Shown here one piece after another: positions 1-12,170 of a DNA stretch of 64,000 nt. A model generated the notes under the pieces. The model searched no databases and had not been told where the DNA came from. It saw nothing but the letters and a program-made list of their open reading frames with translations. The stretch comes from Mycocentrospora acerina (lineage: Eukaryota; Ascomycota; Dothideomycetes; Pleosporales): contig JAKUHH010000391.1 in assembly GCA_022701365.1 (NCBI GenBank), positions 1 through 64,000 of the forward strand, read 5' to 3'. Positions within the stretch are counted from its first letter, which is position 1, and every line of letters starts with the position of its first letter. The translations under genes and the position numbers were made by a program.

Positions 1-1756
1 AAAAAAAAAAAAAAAAAGGTTAGGCACTCTTATTAGTTAAAGTTACCCCTAGGCTTATATATACACAATGTCTTTGCACTAAACGTCTTGTGTAAGGACC
101 TCTAAGACCCCTTACTAAGACAAGAGGCACTAAAGCCTGCTAGAAACCTAATTTATAGCATTAACAAATAAGAAGTAGAAGAGATACTTACTAGCAAAGT
201 CTACTAATCTACTCTAAAATACTAAGTTAGCTAGGTTAGATATAACCTAGAGCCTATTTAGTATAAAGCCTTAAATTTTATAAGATCCCTTTATAAATTA
301 AAGGCTTTTTATAAGAAGTATCTAAACAAGGCTAGCCTACTACAGGGACTTAATAGCTAGATACAAGCCTAGGAAGAAAGGGTAGAGGACATGTTATACT
401 TAGAGGATAATTATGTTAAGGATTACAGTTCTTATTTATAATTACATATAGTACACGCAAGCTAACAGACCTAACTTAGATACAGTTTAGGCGCTACCTA
501 TTGCTGCATCTCTGTTAGCCTCTGTTAGCTTGCTCTCTCCCTAAGACTGCACTACGTCCTCTTCTCTACTAACACTACCCCCCTTACTACTAATAACTAC
601 CTTACCCCTACTGCTCTTACCCCCCTTTGCTAATACTGCTGCTATCTCTGCTATCCTTACTGCTATCTCTTCTATCCTCCCCCCTATCACCTCTATTACA
701 GCCTTTATGCCTACTACTACCCCCTAAATCTCTCTTAACTCTGCCTGCAAGGACTAAACCTCCTTCCTTATTAACTAATAATGCGTGAGCATAACTTCTG
801 CAGTAGTTATGCTAGTAACCTAAGTGTTAGCTACCTACACACATATTACTAGCTAATAGGCAGCGTTAATAGCAAGCTCCTAAACTATATCTATCTCTTT
901 GTTGTTGTTAATACTGCTATAGACAGAGTTACCCTATAAGTTTAGGGCCTGCTAGAAGGACCTAAACTTAGGTCTAATATATAATAGCACTTGTTAAGAG
1001 ATTAACACTAAAGACTATAAGAAGGGATATAGGTACTTACTAGATTATACTTCTTATTCTGCGCTGTGCAATAGGCGCACTTCTTTAAACCTGCTAAGCA
1101 AAACTTAAACTTAACTAATTTTCTGCAGGCAGCAGCCTGCACGCACTGCATGCAGATAACCTAAAAGGCTACTAAAAGGGCACTAGGGGGGAGGGGGATT
1201 AGCATAGGGGCAGGGTGGGGGTGCTGGTGCTGGTGTTGTTGTTGTTGCTGCGGCTGCTGCTGTGGTTGTAGTTGTGGTTGTGGTTGTGGTTGTGGTTTTG
1301 CTATACTTATTAGCAAAATACTACTAAAAAGGCTTAATAAAGGGTATATACAAAAAATGTTAAGCCTAACTGCTAAGGAGATTAAGATTTTAGAAGGAAA
1401 GCCTCTATATATAGGAACCTGTCTTAAGGTAAAAGAGATAATTGTTAGGGCAACAATAAAGGAAAATTTTTCTTAAAGTAAAAGATAAAAATATTAGCAA
1501 AGATTACCCTGCAGTAGGATATAAATAAGAGTTAAATATAGAGAGGAACATAATTAGATAGAATAAGGACTTGCACTATATAGAAAGACAAAGGGGTAAA
1601 GTAACACAAACTTTAGACAAAAGGTTTTTGCAAGAATAAGAGAAAGAAACCTAGACGCTGTCTAAACCTAACCTTACCCTTTCTTCTCTCTCCCCTATAC
1701 TAATAAAAGATAACTCTGCAGAAAGGGACTTTCTGCTTACACAGAGAGGGGGGTAG
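1..1756 (+). mobile_element. RIP-degraded LTR retrotransposon internal region (3' part)
   Basis: The stretch is dense in TA, CTA and TAG, poor in CA/TG dinucleotides, and has no open frame of useful length on either strand. That is the expected footprint of RIP (CpA to TpA) in ascomycetes. It ends in a purine-rich run at about 1741-1756 placed directly before an LTR-like repeat that starts TGTAACG. This is the normal order polypurine tract then 3' LTR, so the element would run left to right and continue off the left edge. No gag or pol motif survives that I could read, so the superfamily is not assigned. Confidence 0.55.
1206..1300. repeat. GT-rich trinucleotide/hexanucleotide microsatellite
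   Basis: A run of GGTGCT, GTTGTT, GCTGCT and GTGGTT units lies inside the degraded retroelement. It is imperfect and gradually changes unit along its length. No coding role is visible. Confidence 0.75.
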
Positions 1757-2069
1757 TGTAACGTTTACAACGTTACATCCTATTATTACCCCTAAGCTAA
1801 CTAACACCTATCTAATAGCTACCTGTTTTGTACTTGCCCTAGAGGGCAACCTTAGGAAGGGGTATATAAGGGGGGCAGTCTATGTAGCTTTATAGAGTAG
1901 TTTTTCTATATCCTTTTGTATAAGACCTATAGGTGTAGAGAATAGTATCTTTGGTTTACCCTCTAGTCCCCGCACTCCTATATGCCTAGTAGTGGACACT
2001 TCGGACCCTATTCGGATCACTCTCTTATAACCTGCGTCGTTACAAGGATGTGACGTTGTGAACGTTACA
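1757..2069 (+). repeat. LTR (or solo LTR) with 24-bp inverted ends
   Basis: This 313-bp unit begins TGTAACGTTT and ends AACGTTACA. The first 24 and last 24 bases are inverted copies differing at two positions, both C/T transitions. A TATA-like TATATAAG lies at about 1863-1870. The TG...CA ends, the internal TATA and the purine tract immediately to the left fit a 3' LTR. I saw no clear 5-bp target duplication, so a DNA-type element with long terminal inverted repeats cannot be fully excluded. Confidence 0.55.
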
Positions 2070-3109
2070 ACAAGTTGTTTAGGTATTTATAAGAGAAGTA
2101 GAATAAGAGGATAATTACTAAGATTCTTACTAGTTAAAAGACTGCACAAATAGTGTAAAGAGCAATATAGCTTAATGTAAGGTAATAACCTAAGAGTAAA
2201 CTTGTAATAATAAAGAGAGATTAAAATACTCTAAAAGTAGATATTTAGCTTGATCTTACATTAACAAACTTACAGAAGGCCTCTTGCTATACTGGCAATA
2301 AAGTTAAATATTAATATATAATAATGCTTTTATTTATAAAGGTTATATAGTAAGACAATTTCTTGCTAATTATAGAATTATATCTATTTACTTGCCTCTA
2401 TACTCTCTTAATTTTAACCCTTTTAAGCACCTATAGTAAATAATAAAAAAAATAGTATATAAGAAATATCCTAGATTAACTACTTAAAGTGTTACAGAAG
2501 AGCTGTAGGAAAGGTTTCATAAGGCCCTATAGGAGTATTAGAAGTTAATCTCTAAGAGAGTAATTAGAAAACTTATTTTATTAATAAAAAGTTGTATATA
2601 GGCCTGCTAGCATGCGTAAGAGTAGAAAAGAAAGTATTAATGTATTAATTTAATGTTTTAATTATTATAGAGGTTGTGTACTACATAATTATGTGATAAA
2701 AGTTAGGTTTTGTAGTAGGTGTTAAGGTGGTGTTTATCACGGGATTCGCTTAATAGAGGAAATTTTTGACCTAGTACTGTAGTCATTCCGGTCTAGATAG
2801 AAGGAGGGCTATTTCTAGCCTCTTAACATTCTAGTGTTGTTATAGTCTGAGCGTTACGCATTAAAAAATTAATTTTAAAATATTGCAGAAATGTAACCTA
2901 CGTGCAAACCACCACCTTAGTCCCTAGGGCTCTAGAATTTGGAGGACAGATTGTCTGATGTATGTTGAGATGATATTTGATGAAACATTGATGCTGCAGG
3001 CGTCAGAGCAGACGCGCTGAAAAAAGGCAATGTATGTGCTTCAAATTTCTTGCAGGCTTGCAAAAAAATTAATTTAGTTTTTTAAGTTTTCACATTTACA
3101 AAGTGTTGC
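2070..3109. other. AT-rich gene-free stretch
   Basis: This continues the RIP-like composition to about 2700 and then returns to ordinary composition near 2900. No open frame, RNA gene or clear repeat boundary is visible. It is probably older transposon debris downstream of the LTR. Confidence 0.5.
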
Positions 3110-4246
3110 TTAATTTCTAAGAATCAAAACCTCTGGAAACTTCTCATTTGGACCTTGAAATAAATATTCCTCAGATGTTTTACCCAGTGCCAACTGAAAA
3201 TAGCTTGAGAGATATTGACCCAGGATGTCCCAGATACGATTCCCAGGCCCAGGGCCTATTAACCAGCCCGCTGTCTCACTCAGTCCTTCCCTTATACCAG
3301 CCAAATCAACTAGGACATTGAGATCCCAATAACTTCCGTGAGCGCTGTTTGTGATCGTAAGCTCCCTCTTGAAACTCACAGACTCAGACGAATTCAGAGA
3401 CGTCCAGAATTTACCCCAAGATTCATCGGTAGTTGAATTATGTCCATCGCTGCCCCACAAGAGGAAAGATCGACTAAGAGAGGAATTGCCAATAGCCTCA
3501 TGAAGAACAGGCCCGAACATTATGCCATCAAGATTTACGCCCGCTTTGATCCGAGAATCTCGAAGCATGCTAGTCGCTACTGCTGCGCCGCCAAAGCTCT
3601 GGCCGAACATCACCACATCATCTCCTGCTTCACATCCCATGGTATCTAAAACGAATGAAATATCATCTGCACGGACTTCAAGTGCGTGCTCGACAGATGC
3701 GCTAGAATTGGCTGTAGGTTTAACAACACGTCCGCCGTAAATGACAGATCCGTCAGGAAACTGAACAACATCAACGTCGTAGGGGTGATCGACTGTAACA
3801 ACGACGAAGCCATGCGATGCAAGTTCCTGTGCAAGAGATGAATAGAAAAGTCGTATTGTATTCAAGCCTGGGCTGAAGAGGGCAATCGGAAACTTTCGTT
3901 TTTGGTGTGAGGTATTTTTCCACTTTCTTTGTTTGCATACTGTGAGACTGAAATTTCCAAAGATTGGAGGATAATCATAGTCGGCTAGAATTTTATTTTC
4001 CTCTTCTGCAGTGGCGGTTGTAAAGTATGGGACAAGGATTGGATCGCACTTCTCCGCCGGAACTGGATCAAACCGCGACACCATAATTCGGCGCACGTGC
4101 GAGCTGTTGAAGGGATCCAGACGTGATTTATCAATCAGTTCTGATATTGTCACACTGGAATTGTAAGGACCAGAGCCTGGCGGAAGTGTAAATTCCGCAT
4201 TGACCATCAAGCCGAAGAAAATGGCGATGTAGCTCAGATAAAACAT
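3110..4246 (-). CDS. Secreted PAF-acetylhydrolase-like alpha/beta hydrolase
   Basis: This single-exon gene encodes 378 aa when the ATG at 4246 is used. The frame stays open further upstream, but only to a GTG, and the ATG at 4246 is followed directly by a hydrophobic signal peptide (residues about 1-17, ending near VNA). The nucleophile elbow GQSFGG has its Ser at about residue 217. Candidate catalytic Asp (NLDG, about 240) and His (SAHGS, about 303) have the spacing of the platelet-activating factor acetylhydrolase/Lp-PLA2 fold. Several NSS/NST sequons suit a glycosylated secreted enzyme. The family hydrolyses acyl esters of short or oxidised phospholipids; the real substrate here is unknown. 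No neighbour shares its pathway. Confidence 0.8.
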   Translation of the reverse strand: MFYLSYIAIFFGLMVNAEFTLPPGSGPYNSSVTISELIDKSRLDPFNSSHVRRIMVSRFDPVPAEKCDPILVPYFTTATAEEENKILADYDYPPIFGNFSLTVCKQRKWKNTSHQKRKFPIALFSPGLNTIRLFYSSLAQELASHGFVVVTVDHPYDVDVVQFPDGSVIYGGRVVKPTANSSASVEHALEVRADDISFVLDTMGCEAGDDVVMFGQSFGGAAVATSMLRDSRIKAGVNLDGIMFGPVLHEAIGNSSLSRSFLLWGSDGHNSTTDESWGKFWTSLNSSESVSFKRELTITNSAHGSYWDLNVLVDLAGIREGLSETAGWLIGPGPGNRIWDILGQYLSSYFQLALGKTSEEYLFQGPNEKFPEVLILRN

Positions 4247-6095
4247 CGCAATTTGTTTCGTCGTTTTTTCTTTCCGTGTGCTTCGTATGTGTAGAGATTT
4301 TCGAACTTGGTATAATAATTCAAAGGGTGCTTTCCAGACTTTTAAACCAATTTTGTGATGCACGGTTCATGCAATATTATTGTACTGTTTTACACCTGCC
4401 TATCCAGGTCAAGAGAATACAAACTGCCGAGGCTTATCGCTAGGGCACACTCGGCTCACTTTATCAAGCTGTTTCCGAGCTTCCTAAATTGACGTTGTAG
4501 GGTGGAGTCATAAGGAAAGATTTATTTTATCTAGGTGCAATACCCTTAACTTCCGTCATGGCCATTGTCGTACGTCTTTCTTTTGATAGTTGCTGGCCTA
4601 GATAATGTAGAGGAAGAGGATCGAGAATTTTCTGGTAATTGACAGGTGTTTAGATGTCACCAAAGACGCTTGGAACAGATTTGGGGATGATCAAGTTCAA
4701 AAATATGGTTTATACTATTTTAGTCAAAATATCAATCGTATGTCAGCCACTGAGCCCCCAAAATTAAAGAATCTGTTTGCTTTAACGATTTTCTTTTGGC
4801 ACTGCATGATCTATGTAGATTTTAAAACAGTTTGTGTACTCGAGATTGGCTAGATAATCATCTGCGGGCATTATAAAACGGGGTATTTTCCCGTGGAATA
4901 GCTAGAGCCGTATATTTGGCTTGCCACGGCGACTCATCTCTGTGATGTGGTAAAAACGCTTCTCAAGTCGAAACAATCAATGACCAGCTTAAATCGTCCA
5001 CCATTATGTTAAGATTCTTTAGGCAACCCTTTTACCTTGGCTTTTTGCTTGACATGATTACTTCAGATTTGATTATCGATATAAAAAGGGGATGTCCCTA
5101 CCTTAAAATGCGAAGTATTGACATCCAAGGCGAACGTCTTACAAATGTACATCTTTACGCACGATGTCGGTGACTTTGTGGAAGAAAGTAAACTTCCATT
5201 GCATAGGGAAAAATTCAATAAACATTATGATCCTACGTCTAACTCCGAATTTTAGATAGGTTAATACAATATAAGTGAAGGAATAAAAACTTTGAGTTTT
5301 TTACCTTCCCATTGTTACAGTGGTACAAAAATAAGACAATGCACTCAGCCCAAAGAAGAAAAGCGTGCGTAGCGAAATGCTTAGCCCACCCCACAAACCT
5401 TAAAAATAACTAGTATACTTTTCGCCTTTGGCGTGCTGTAGTACAAACTTTGTCGTTTAAGACAAAGTATAAAGATAATGCTACGCATTTAAAAAGCCTG
5501 TTGATAAATTTTAGAAGTCCGCCAATTCCTATAGAAATTGTGCCAGATATGCTGGGTTTCAATAAACAAGCATTTTTTCATTGCATCACATAGCTGATAC
5601 ATGCAAAAATTGCCTTGACTCCATTGTTTGGCGGAACATCATACATCATACTCAGCCTTGATGACCAGATCTACTTGTTTTCTATCTTTTCTTTCTTGCA
5701 ATGCTTTGAGAATACCTCGCGAATTGTTTGCTTGAAGAATAGAGGTGCCTTTCTGTACTTGGGATGCATGAGCCCGCTGTTGAACATGTTACATTTGAGA
5801 TTCCTTTGTGCAATGCTGTAAAGAAACCTGGCATTCCTTTTGAAATGCTCGAAAATATCAGCTTTGAGGTGGGATTCTTCATTAGTAAAGTTTTTGTCTT
5901 TAAAAGTCTCACATAATGACGTGGAATTATTCGAATTGATTTGAAGTGGATTGGGGAAGGAATACATCATCGTTGAAGTTTGTAGCAATCGGATCATTTT
6001 CGTGATTGTCGTCTATATCAACTGCCCTCAGCATTACAATGTAACTGATCTAATCAGACAAAGAAAAGGCCAGTATGCTGTCTGTAAAACATACG
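4247..6095. other. Intergenic, no supported gene
   Basis: The sequence is moderately AT-rich. Short open frames around 5.6-6.0 kb on both strands overlap each other, lack family motifs and have no consistent codon bias. I see no gene here. Confidence 0.5.
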
Positions 6096-6115
6096 TTACC
6101 TCTAACGTGATTTAC

Positions 6116-6530
6116 AAGCGAGTCGGCCATACAAGCAAGTTAGCTGTCCCAAAACCCTCCAAAATCGCGATTTTTTAAACTTTACTAACTTTGCTAAATA
6201 AGACAACAGCTGTCTATAACTTAGAAATAAGACTTTTTGTACTAAATATATAACTTAGCTAGACTAATATTTGCTCTACTTTTAAATTAAAGAAGTTAAA
6301 ATTCTTTTGTAAGAGAAAAATAAATCTTTGTCTAATCTTTAAGATTAACATTAGTAGACTAAGCATATTAACTTAAACTGTTTAATAACTTAATTAAAAA
6401 GTAGATTTAAAAGCTATTTCTAAAACATTAGATCTAATTCTTTTAATGTAACAAAGTTGTTAAAGTTTAGTAAATCGCGATTTTGGATCATTTTAGGATT
6501 GCGAACTTGCTTGTATGGCCGACTCGCTTG
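6116..6530. mobile_element. MITE-like element with long TIRs and TA duplication
   Basis: A 415-bp unit starts CAAGCGAGTCGGCCATACAA and ends with its inverted copy. Inverted similarity continues inward through an AATCGCGATTT motif for about 75 bp with a few mismatches. TA dinucleotides at 6114-6115 and 6531-6532 fit a Tc1/mariner (pogo/Fot-type) target duplication. Imperfect inverted similarity (AACGTG next to TTTAC) extends 15-20 bp further out on each side, so the true ends could be nearer 6097 and 6550. The interior is extremely AT-rich with no open frame, so the copy is non-autonomous and probably RIP-mutated. Confidence 0.8.
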
Positions 6531-6550
6531 TAAAACACGTTATGTAAGAT

Positions 6551-7130
6551 GGTGTTCATGAAAGCTCTGAGGCATCTTAAATATGGCGAAATCTTGATTG
6601 TCAATGTTGGCAAGCTCAATCGTGTTCGTACTGACATTTCTCAACTAGCGTGACTTGGGTGTACCAGCAACTCTGGTAGAAAATAGAGATGAGAAGGAGA
6701 GACTCAGGTGATCAATTGTAAAAATCGATGCTTTGCTTTATGTAATGAACAGAGCAACTTCATATCATTAAAGTGAACTCAGAGATACCTGTTGATGCCA
6801 CCTATTCTATGTGAGTGAAATTTTCAGGCAACTTATAATTACTGGTGAAGCTCAGACGTGACTTGTACAGAGAGCGTATTACCCTGCGATAGGAACCGAT
6901 TTGAAACCCATCACACTGGTTTTCCTGGTCATCATTTGATCTTCTGTACAGTACTTAAGTACAGACAAGAGTAGGCATGGGCTCCGTATTTAAAGAGAAA
7001 ACTATCTTCAATCTTGACAACCTTGATGATATTGCGCATAATTCTGAATGATAAAAATTGCTCCATTTACCACGCCCATTGGATTGGTTGAAATATGTAT
7101 AAGAAGAAGATTTGTAGGTTTCGAAGTACC
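6551..7130. other. Intergenic, no supported gene
   Basis: This lies between the inverted-repeat element and the 3' end of the pectate lyase gene. Nothing beyond possible 3' UTR is visible. Confidence 0.5.
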
Positions 7131-8410
7131 TTAGACATCTGCCCTAGTAGTCGCACCGATCGCCGCTCCCGAGGCTGGAACGAGAAAGTCACTCGCTGGA
7201 ACTCTCCCATCCGTACCTCTGGCTCCCTTAAGCACTGCAGGGTCAGTGCTTCTGAATGAGCTGTCCGACCAGCTGCCGGAGTTCCATGAGTTACCAGAAG
7301 CTCTGACTGTCGAAACGAGGCTGACTTGGGAGCCTGTGTTGGACACAGCAATATTGGCAGTCAAGCTAGAGGACGAGCTACGCATGTGGAATCCGAGATC
7401 ACCATTTTTCCACGCAGTGTTACGCTGGATGTTTAACGATCCAGGGTTACCATTATCGATGAATCCCTTTTTCGCATTAGAAAATGCCATGCAGTTGCGC
7501 ACTATATGGTTCGCTGGCGGGTTGTCCGTGATGCCAAGCTTAAAGCCATTACCGTCACCATTGAAATCTGAGAAGCCCCAACGGTTGACTCCATTACCCC
7601 ATGCGTAAACCTCCTCAAGTGTGATAGGAGAGCCGAACATGAAGAGGTCGAGACCATCATCGACGTTGTCCCATAGACGGGCGTTTCGAAGCACATTGCC
7701 CTCGCCAGAGCCCTCCTTGCAAGCAAAGCCATCCGCACTCTCACCATTTTTGCGAGGGTCACGGTTGCGATAAGAGTCCAAGTACAAAACCGTATTGTTC
7801 GAAGACGCTCCTTGAAGTTGGAAACCAGTTTCGTAGTTGTCGTGCGTTGATAGAAGCTCGTAGTGGTTGTGGGACGCATCGCGCGCATACACTCCATAGG
7901 GACCGTTGATCAACCTAACAAGGGTTAGCACTAATCACTCATAGATAGACTCTATGACCCGTATTACTCACTCCAGATTATAGAAGCTCCAATAGTTGCC
8001 CTTTTCGATGTGCAAGATACCTCGCTCTGCGTTGGGGAGGGACACATCCAAGCCGTAAGGTGTACTGTGAACAAGTTAGCGATTTGTTACTTCTCTGTTT
8101 GAGAATCTGAAGTTTACCCTGGCATATTTTCGCCATCAAGGATCACCTTTTCATTTCCAAAAGATCGGAAAGTGATCGGCTGCGTCCTCGTACCGCTTTT
8201 GGTGATTTGAATATTCGCGCTGGGCCTATAAGTGCCAGCGCGGAGGTAGATAGTATCACCAGCAACAGCGGCATTGACAGCCGATTGAATCGATCCGAAC
8301 GGAGAAGTAGATGTTCCAGTACCGGAACCTGTAGGTGAAACATATATATCCTTCGACTGGCCGGTAGCAGTCAGAGCAACAAGTGTGACGGCAAGACTAA
8401 TAGAACGCAT
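7131..8410 (-). CDS. Secreted pectate lyase-like beta-helix protein (PL9 type), copy A
   Basis: Three exons, 8410-8118, 8064-7972 and 7914-7131, join in frame to 389 aa. Both introns are GT-AG (53 and 57 bp). Residues 1-19 look like a signal peptide. The sequence then shows the family start DIYVSPTGSGTGTSTSPF and a central block NRDPRKNGESADGFACKEGS. The remainder is asparagine-rich repeats typical of a right-handed parallel beta-helix. The block resembles the Lys-containing active region of polysaccharide lyase family 9 (endo/exo-pectate lyases acting by beta-elimination on polygalacturonate). A paralogue lies at 39.9-41.1 kb. A role in plant cell-wall breakdown is inferred from the family. 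Confidence 0.85.
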
Positions 8411-11400
8411 GATGGATTTGTATCTGAGATCGAAATGAACGTTGAAATTAGGTACTCAACAACTGGTACTGCGGAAACAAAAATACAGATACATATACTG
8501 CTGCATTATCGGATTGTAATTGCCCTTCGGTGAAACACCTTACTCGTTTGTTCCATGAACACCACTGCGCCAAGGGAGGCTAAATTGCGCGTAAATTAAC
8601 TCCAGGCTCCACCAACGGGAAATTTACCCTTGTCATTCGAACCCCCCATAACAGGGCTATTCCCAGCTGCAGTCGTAGCCAATTATTATGGCTGTAGGAT
8701 ATGGCAACTTCTGTGGTTCAATGACTAGACCACAGACTAGCCCCAATTAGACCTGTTTCGTAAGATTTGACGGAACATGTCTAAATGCGGCCTCCAAACA
8801 TACTTTTCGAAAGAGGGCGAATGATCCGTGTGGAGGAAATCAAGTTTTTCCGGCATTGCTGGCACTGAGTAAGACTCCATGAATATTGCACTCTACTGCC
8901 ACGCGCAACATTTCGCATCAGCCACTACCAAACTCTTCTCCTTAAACAGCATCAAGTGTGCTGCCACTCTGATGTCCAGTTGAAAAGCTTTATTTTCAGA
9001 TCAAAAGTGTATGTAGGCGAGATAGCGAAATAGATTGGTGCAATTATGAAGCTGATACGAGCGCCACAACAGGTCAAAGCAATGTCGTGACCATGAACAA
9101 CTTTCAAAGCCTGTATCAATCTACGAGACAATTTCCAAGTCCTTTTATTGTCCCGTAGAATGACTGAGAGGTGGGGCTTAATTTACATCAGATTATTACA
9201 TTCTGGTGTTTTCGCATCTTCATCAGTGCCATTTGCAACCACATTAACTTCGTCAGTTTGAGCATGAAGTCAACAAACGTTCTGTGAGGGATTAAGAGGT
9301 AGATTTAAACCCGCTCATGAAGGCGCGTCCTCGTCTTAGGCTGTCAAGCAACATGTAATATCTCAAGAAAAACTCTTTCTTGCAGGCCGTCAATGCAACA
9401 TTTTCCATCTCGCATTTTCGCTGACTCGAGAACAACTTCAATAAGACTATATCTTCTCAGTTCGCCAGCCAGGTCTTTGTTCCTTGATCTAAGATCCCTC
9501 CGCGGATCGTATATCTTTCGTATGACGAATATTAAGCTATTTCGACGCATGATATCTAAGACTGCCGATGACACGGACGTTTCAAGGCAGCGATCATGTC
9601 AGGAACTCGAATCATGCGCCAAGACGCTTCATAGTCCCGCCGCAAATGCCTGATCAATTATTGCATTCCTTCTTAACTCGCCACGTACTTGCACTTAGGC
9701 ATTATCGCTACTACCTTCGTATCACTGTGAACATGAGGACAAGTGACGGGATCCGTGATGAACCGGAGTGCCTTGTGCCAACGCCGAGGCAAAATTGCGC
9801 GGTTGTCCAATCTTAACGCGCGTATCAAATTCTTGACGAAAGAACAACACGACTAACGTCACTTGCACATCGTACCACGCTCAGTCGTCACCGATGTTAT
9901 TCTACGAATAGAAAATGATGCCAGCTTCTACCTTGTTCTCTCTAGAGTCGGTCTCTATCTGTACGTGAAAGTCTGTAAGAAGATGACAGAAGTGTGTAGG
10001 AAAGAAGTATCGCAAGAAGAGGATTAAGGCGACATTGCTGATCCGATCACTATGAATGTACTGGCTACACCCAGTCTTCAACCTTGTAGCAAGCACGCCA
10101 AGAAATGATATATGCGTATTCGTTCTCGGCCCTTAGCCGCGGGCGGAGAGAAGGAGGGTGTTATTTAATGCGACTCGTAGCCAAGACAGCATGCAATAAA
10201 ACTTCCGACCATAATTAGCTTCAGTACCAGATAGAAAGCCCGGCGAGCGATATCGCTGATAGTGTTGGCCAAGGTCTGCGGTGATTGCTTCCCTGTTTCT
10301 CCGGCACGCACTAGCATTCCACCGGCAACAAGAAAAACTTGTTTCTTTTTCTCATACTCATAAGGCCGTCGCAATACACAACCAAAATAAAAATTGTTTG
10401 CTTTGAGTGTGATGCTATGTAATTCCCAGGCTCCATTTCCGTAACGCCGCTTCACAGATCCGTGCTAAAGATGTAACTTTGCACTTCGATGTTTTCGAGA
10501 ATAGGCTAGCAATTAAAAAGTTAGAGACGTACCTTTTCGGGACTTTGATAGCACAAATTCATCATGATCACATCATACCTTAAGTATTCTACACGGTGAC
10601 TGACACTTGTATGAGAGCATTGGATACTCTGTAGCCTTTTTCACACAATATCTGCAGTTCCCTCCAGACGAAATATCAGAAATTCTAATAAAGACAGTAA
10701 TTGAACAAGTATAGCTTTACTTCTCATGTTGCTTTCTGGTGCACACCATTTTACTTCTTCTGATACTCGTGGCGTTGAATACTTTTAGGTTCCAAACGGC
10801 CCTCAATCAACAAGTATTTGGGGACTCTAATACAAAGAAGTCAGCTGCGAGCATTTTATGGGCTATCAAACTTAAGAAATCTGCAGAAATAAGTATCAGA
10901 ACATATTTACAGCCCATTCATCTACTACTTTGCGTGCCGAAGTTGTCAGCCGACACTGGTGTACTATCAAGTGTAAGAGCACATGAGCACGTAAGTACCT
11001 AATGTCTATATAGTTTCTTGTTCTACACTCCTAAAAATTCAACAATTTCGTTCTCCAATCGTTCGCTCACCTAAATCTTTCAAGAACTTTTTTGCACATT
11101 TTACTTTGATCGACTCTAAAGGCTTTGTTGCTGTGATTGAAATGGACTCCTGACTACACCTCCGAAATTTGTTGAATCAATTTATTGTAAAAGCCTTTTA
11201 TCCGTTACCTAGTGTTTGTGTTTGTGCTCAAAGCATTTTCTCGGGAGTGACGAGGGCTATCGAAGGAACAGTGTCATCTTGATAATGGCGTGAATTATAG
11301 TCATGTGCCAATTCCAAGATCTATCAAATGTACTTCTGGATAGCATAGAGAGCCTCACATTGAAAATTTCAATCATCTCAACAATTTCCGGCTGACGCAT

Positions 11401-12170
11401 GTAGCTTACCACCTATATTAGCACGTAAGCATCTAATAGCTCTACAACCTCCTATCCCCCATTACCTATTTATACATCACTCTTCTTTTCTAATTGTTCC
11501 TTTGCAACGTTTGACCTTTCAAACGGCTGTTGAAAGATGATCCGCGTATTAGTATGCCGTAGAAAAGTTATGATCACGACAGAATGGGTATTTTACTACC
11601 AGAATCGTTTACAAGGAGCTAGATATACATTTCTATGCCTTTCACTTTGATAAGACCTGCCACGACAAGACGAAATGACCTTAAGTCTCGAAATTGATCC
11701 TTATAAGTATCAATATTTGCGCATATATTGCCACATGCTGAAATCCTGTATCGTTCAAGCACGATGCCATATTTTTGGGCAGAATATAGAGGTATAGGTT
11801 CTGCATGACTTGCCATATGATAAGATCAACTCGGCAAGACCCTTCAATTTCATTATTCACTTGTCTTTGAGAATTAAGTATGGGAATATTCACTGTTTTC
11901 GGGTATACGCAAAATTACGGAAGGTTGCAGGATGCTTACCAGTATGTATATCGACACCACGTCATTTTGAGGAATACATCCTAGAGATCGAGGTACCAAA
12001 GAACTTGCGCTTCATTCTAAATCCTCTTATATGCGGTTTTGATAAAGAGATGCAACTTTTGATAGATTTGTTCAGACAATCGAGCTGTGGTCAAGTTTTC
12101 TCTCCTCGATATACTCAAGAGTCTTTGTATCTAAGGATACATCCGATTCAAATTTATAATAAACCCAGCC
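8411..12170. other. Long intergenic stretch without a supported gene
   Basis: About 3.8 kb separate the pectate lyase from the regulator gene. The short open frames present (for example 9344-9816, 10165-10455, 11810-12364) overlap antisense partners and show no recognisable domain. The frame at 11810-12364 runs antisense into the last exon of the regulator. Composition is ordinary, without clear RIP. Confidence 0.5.
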
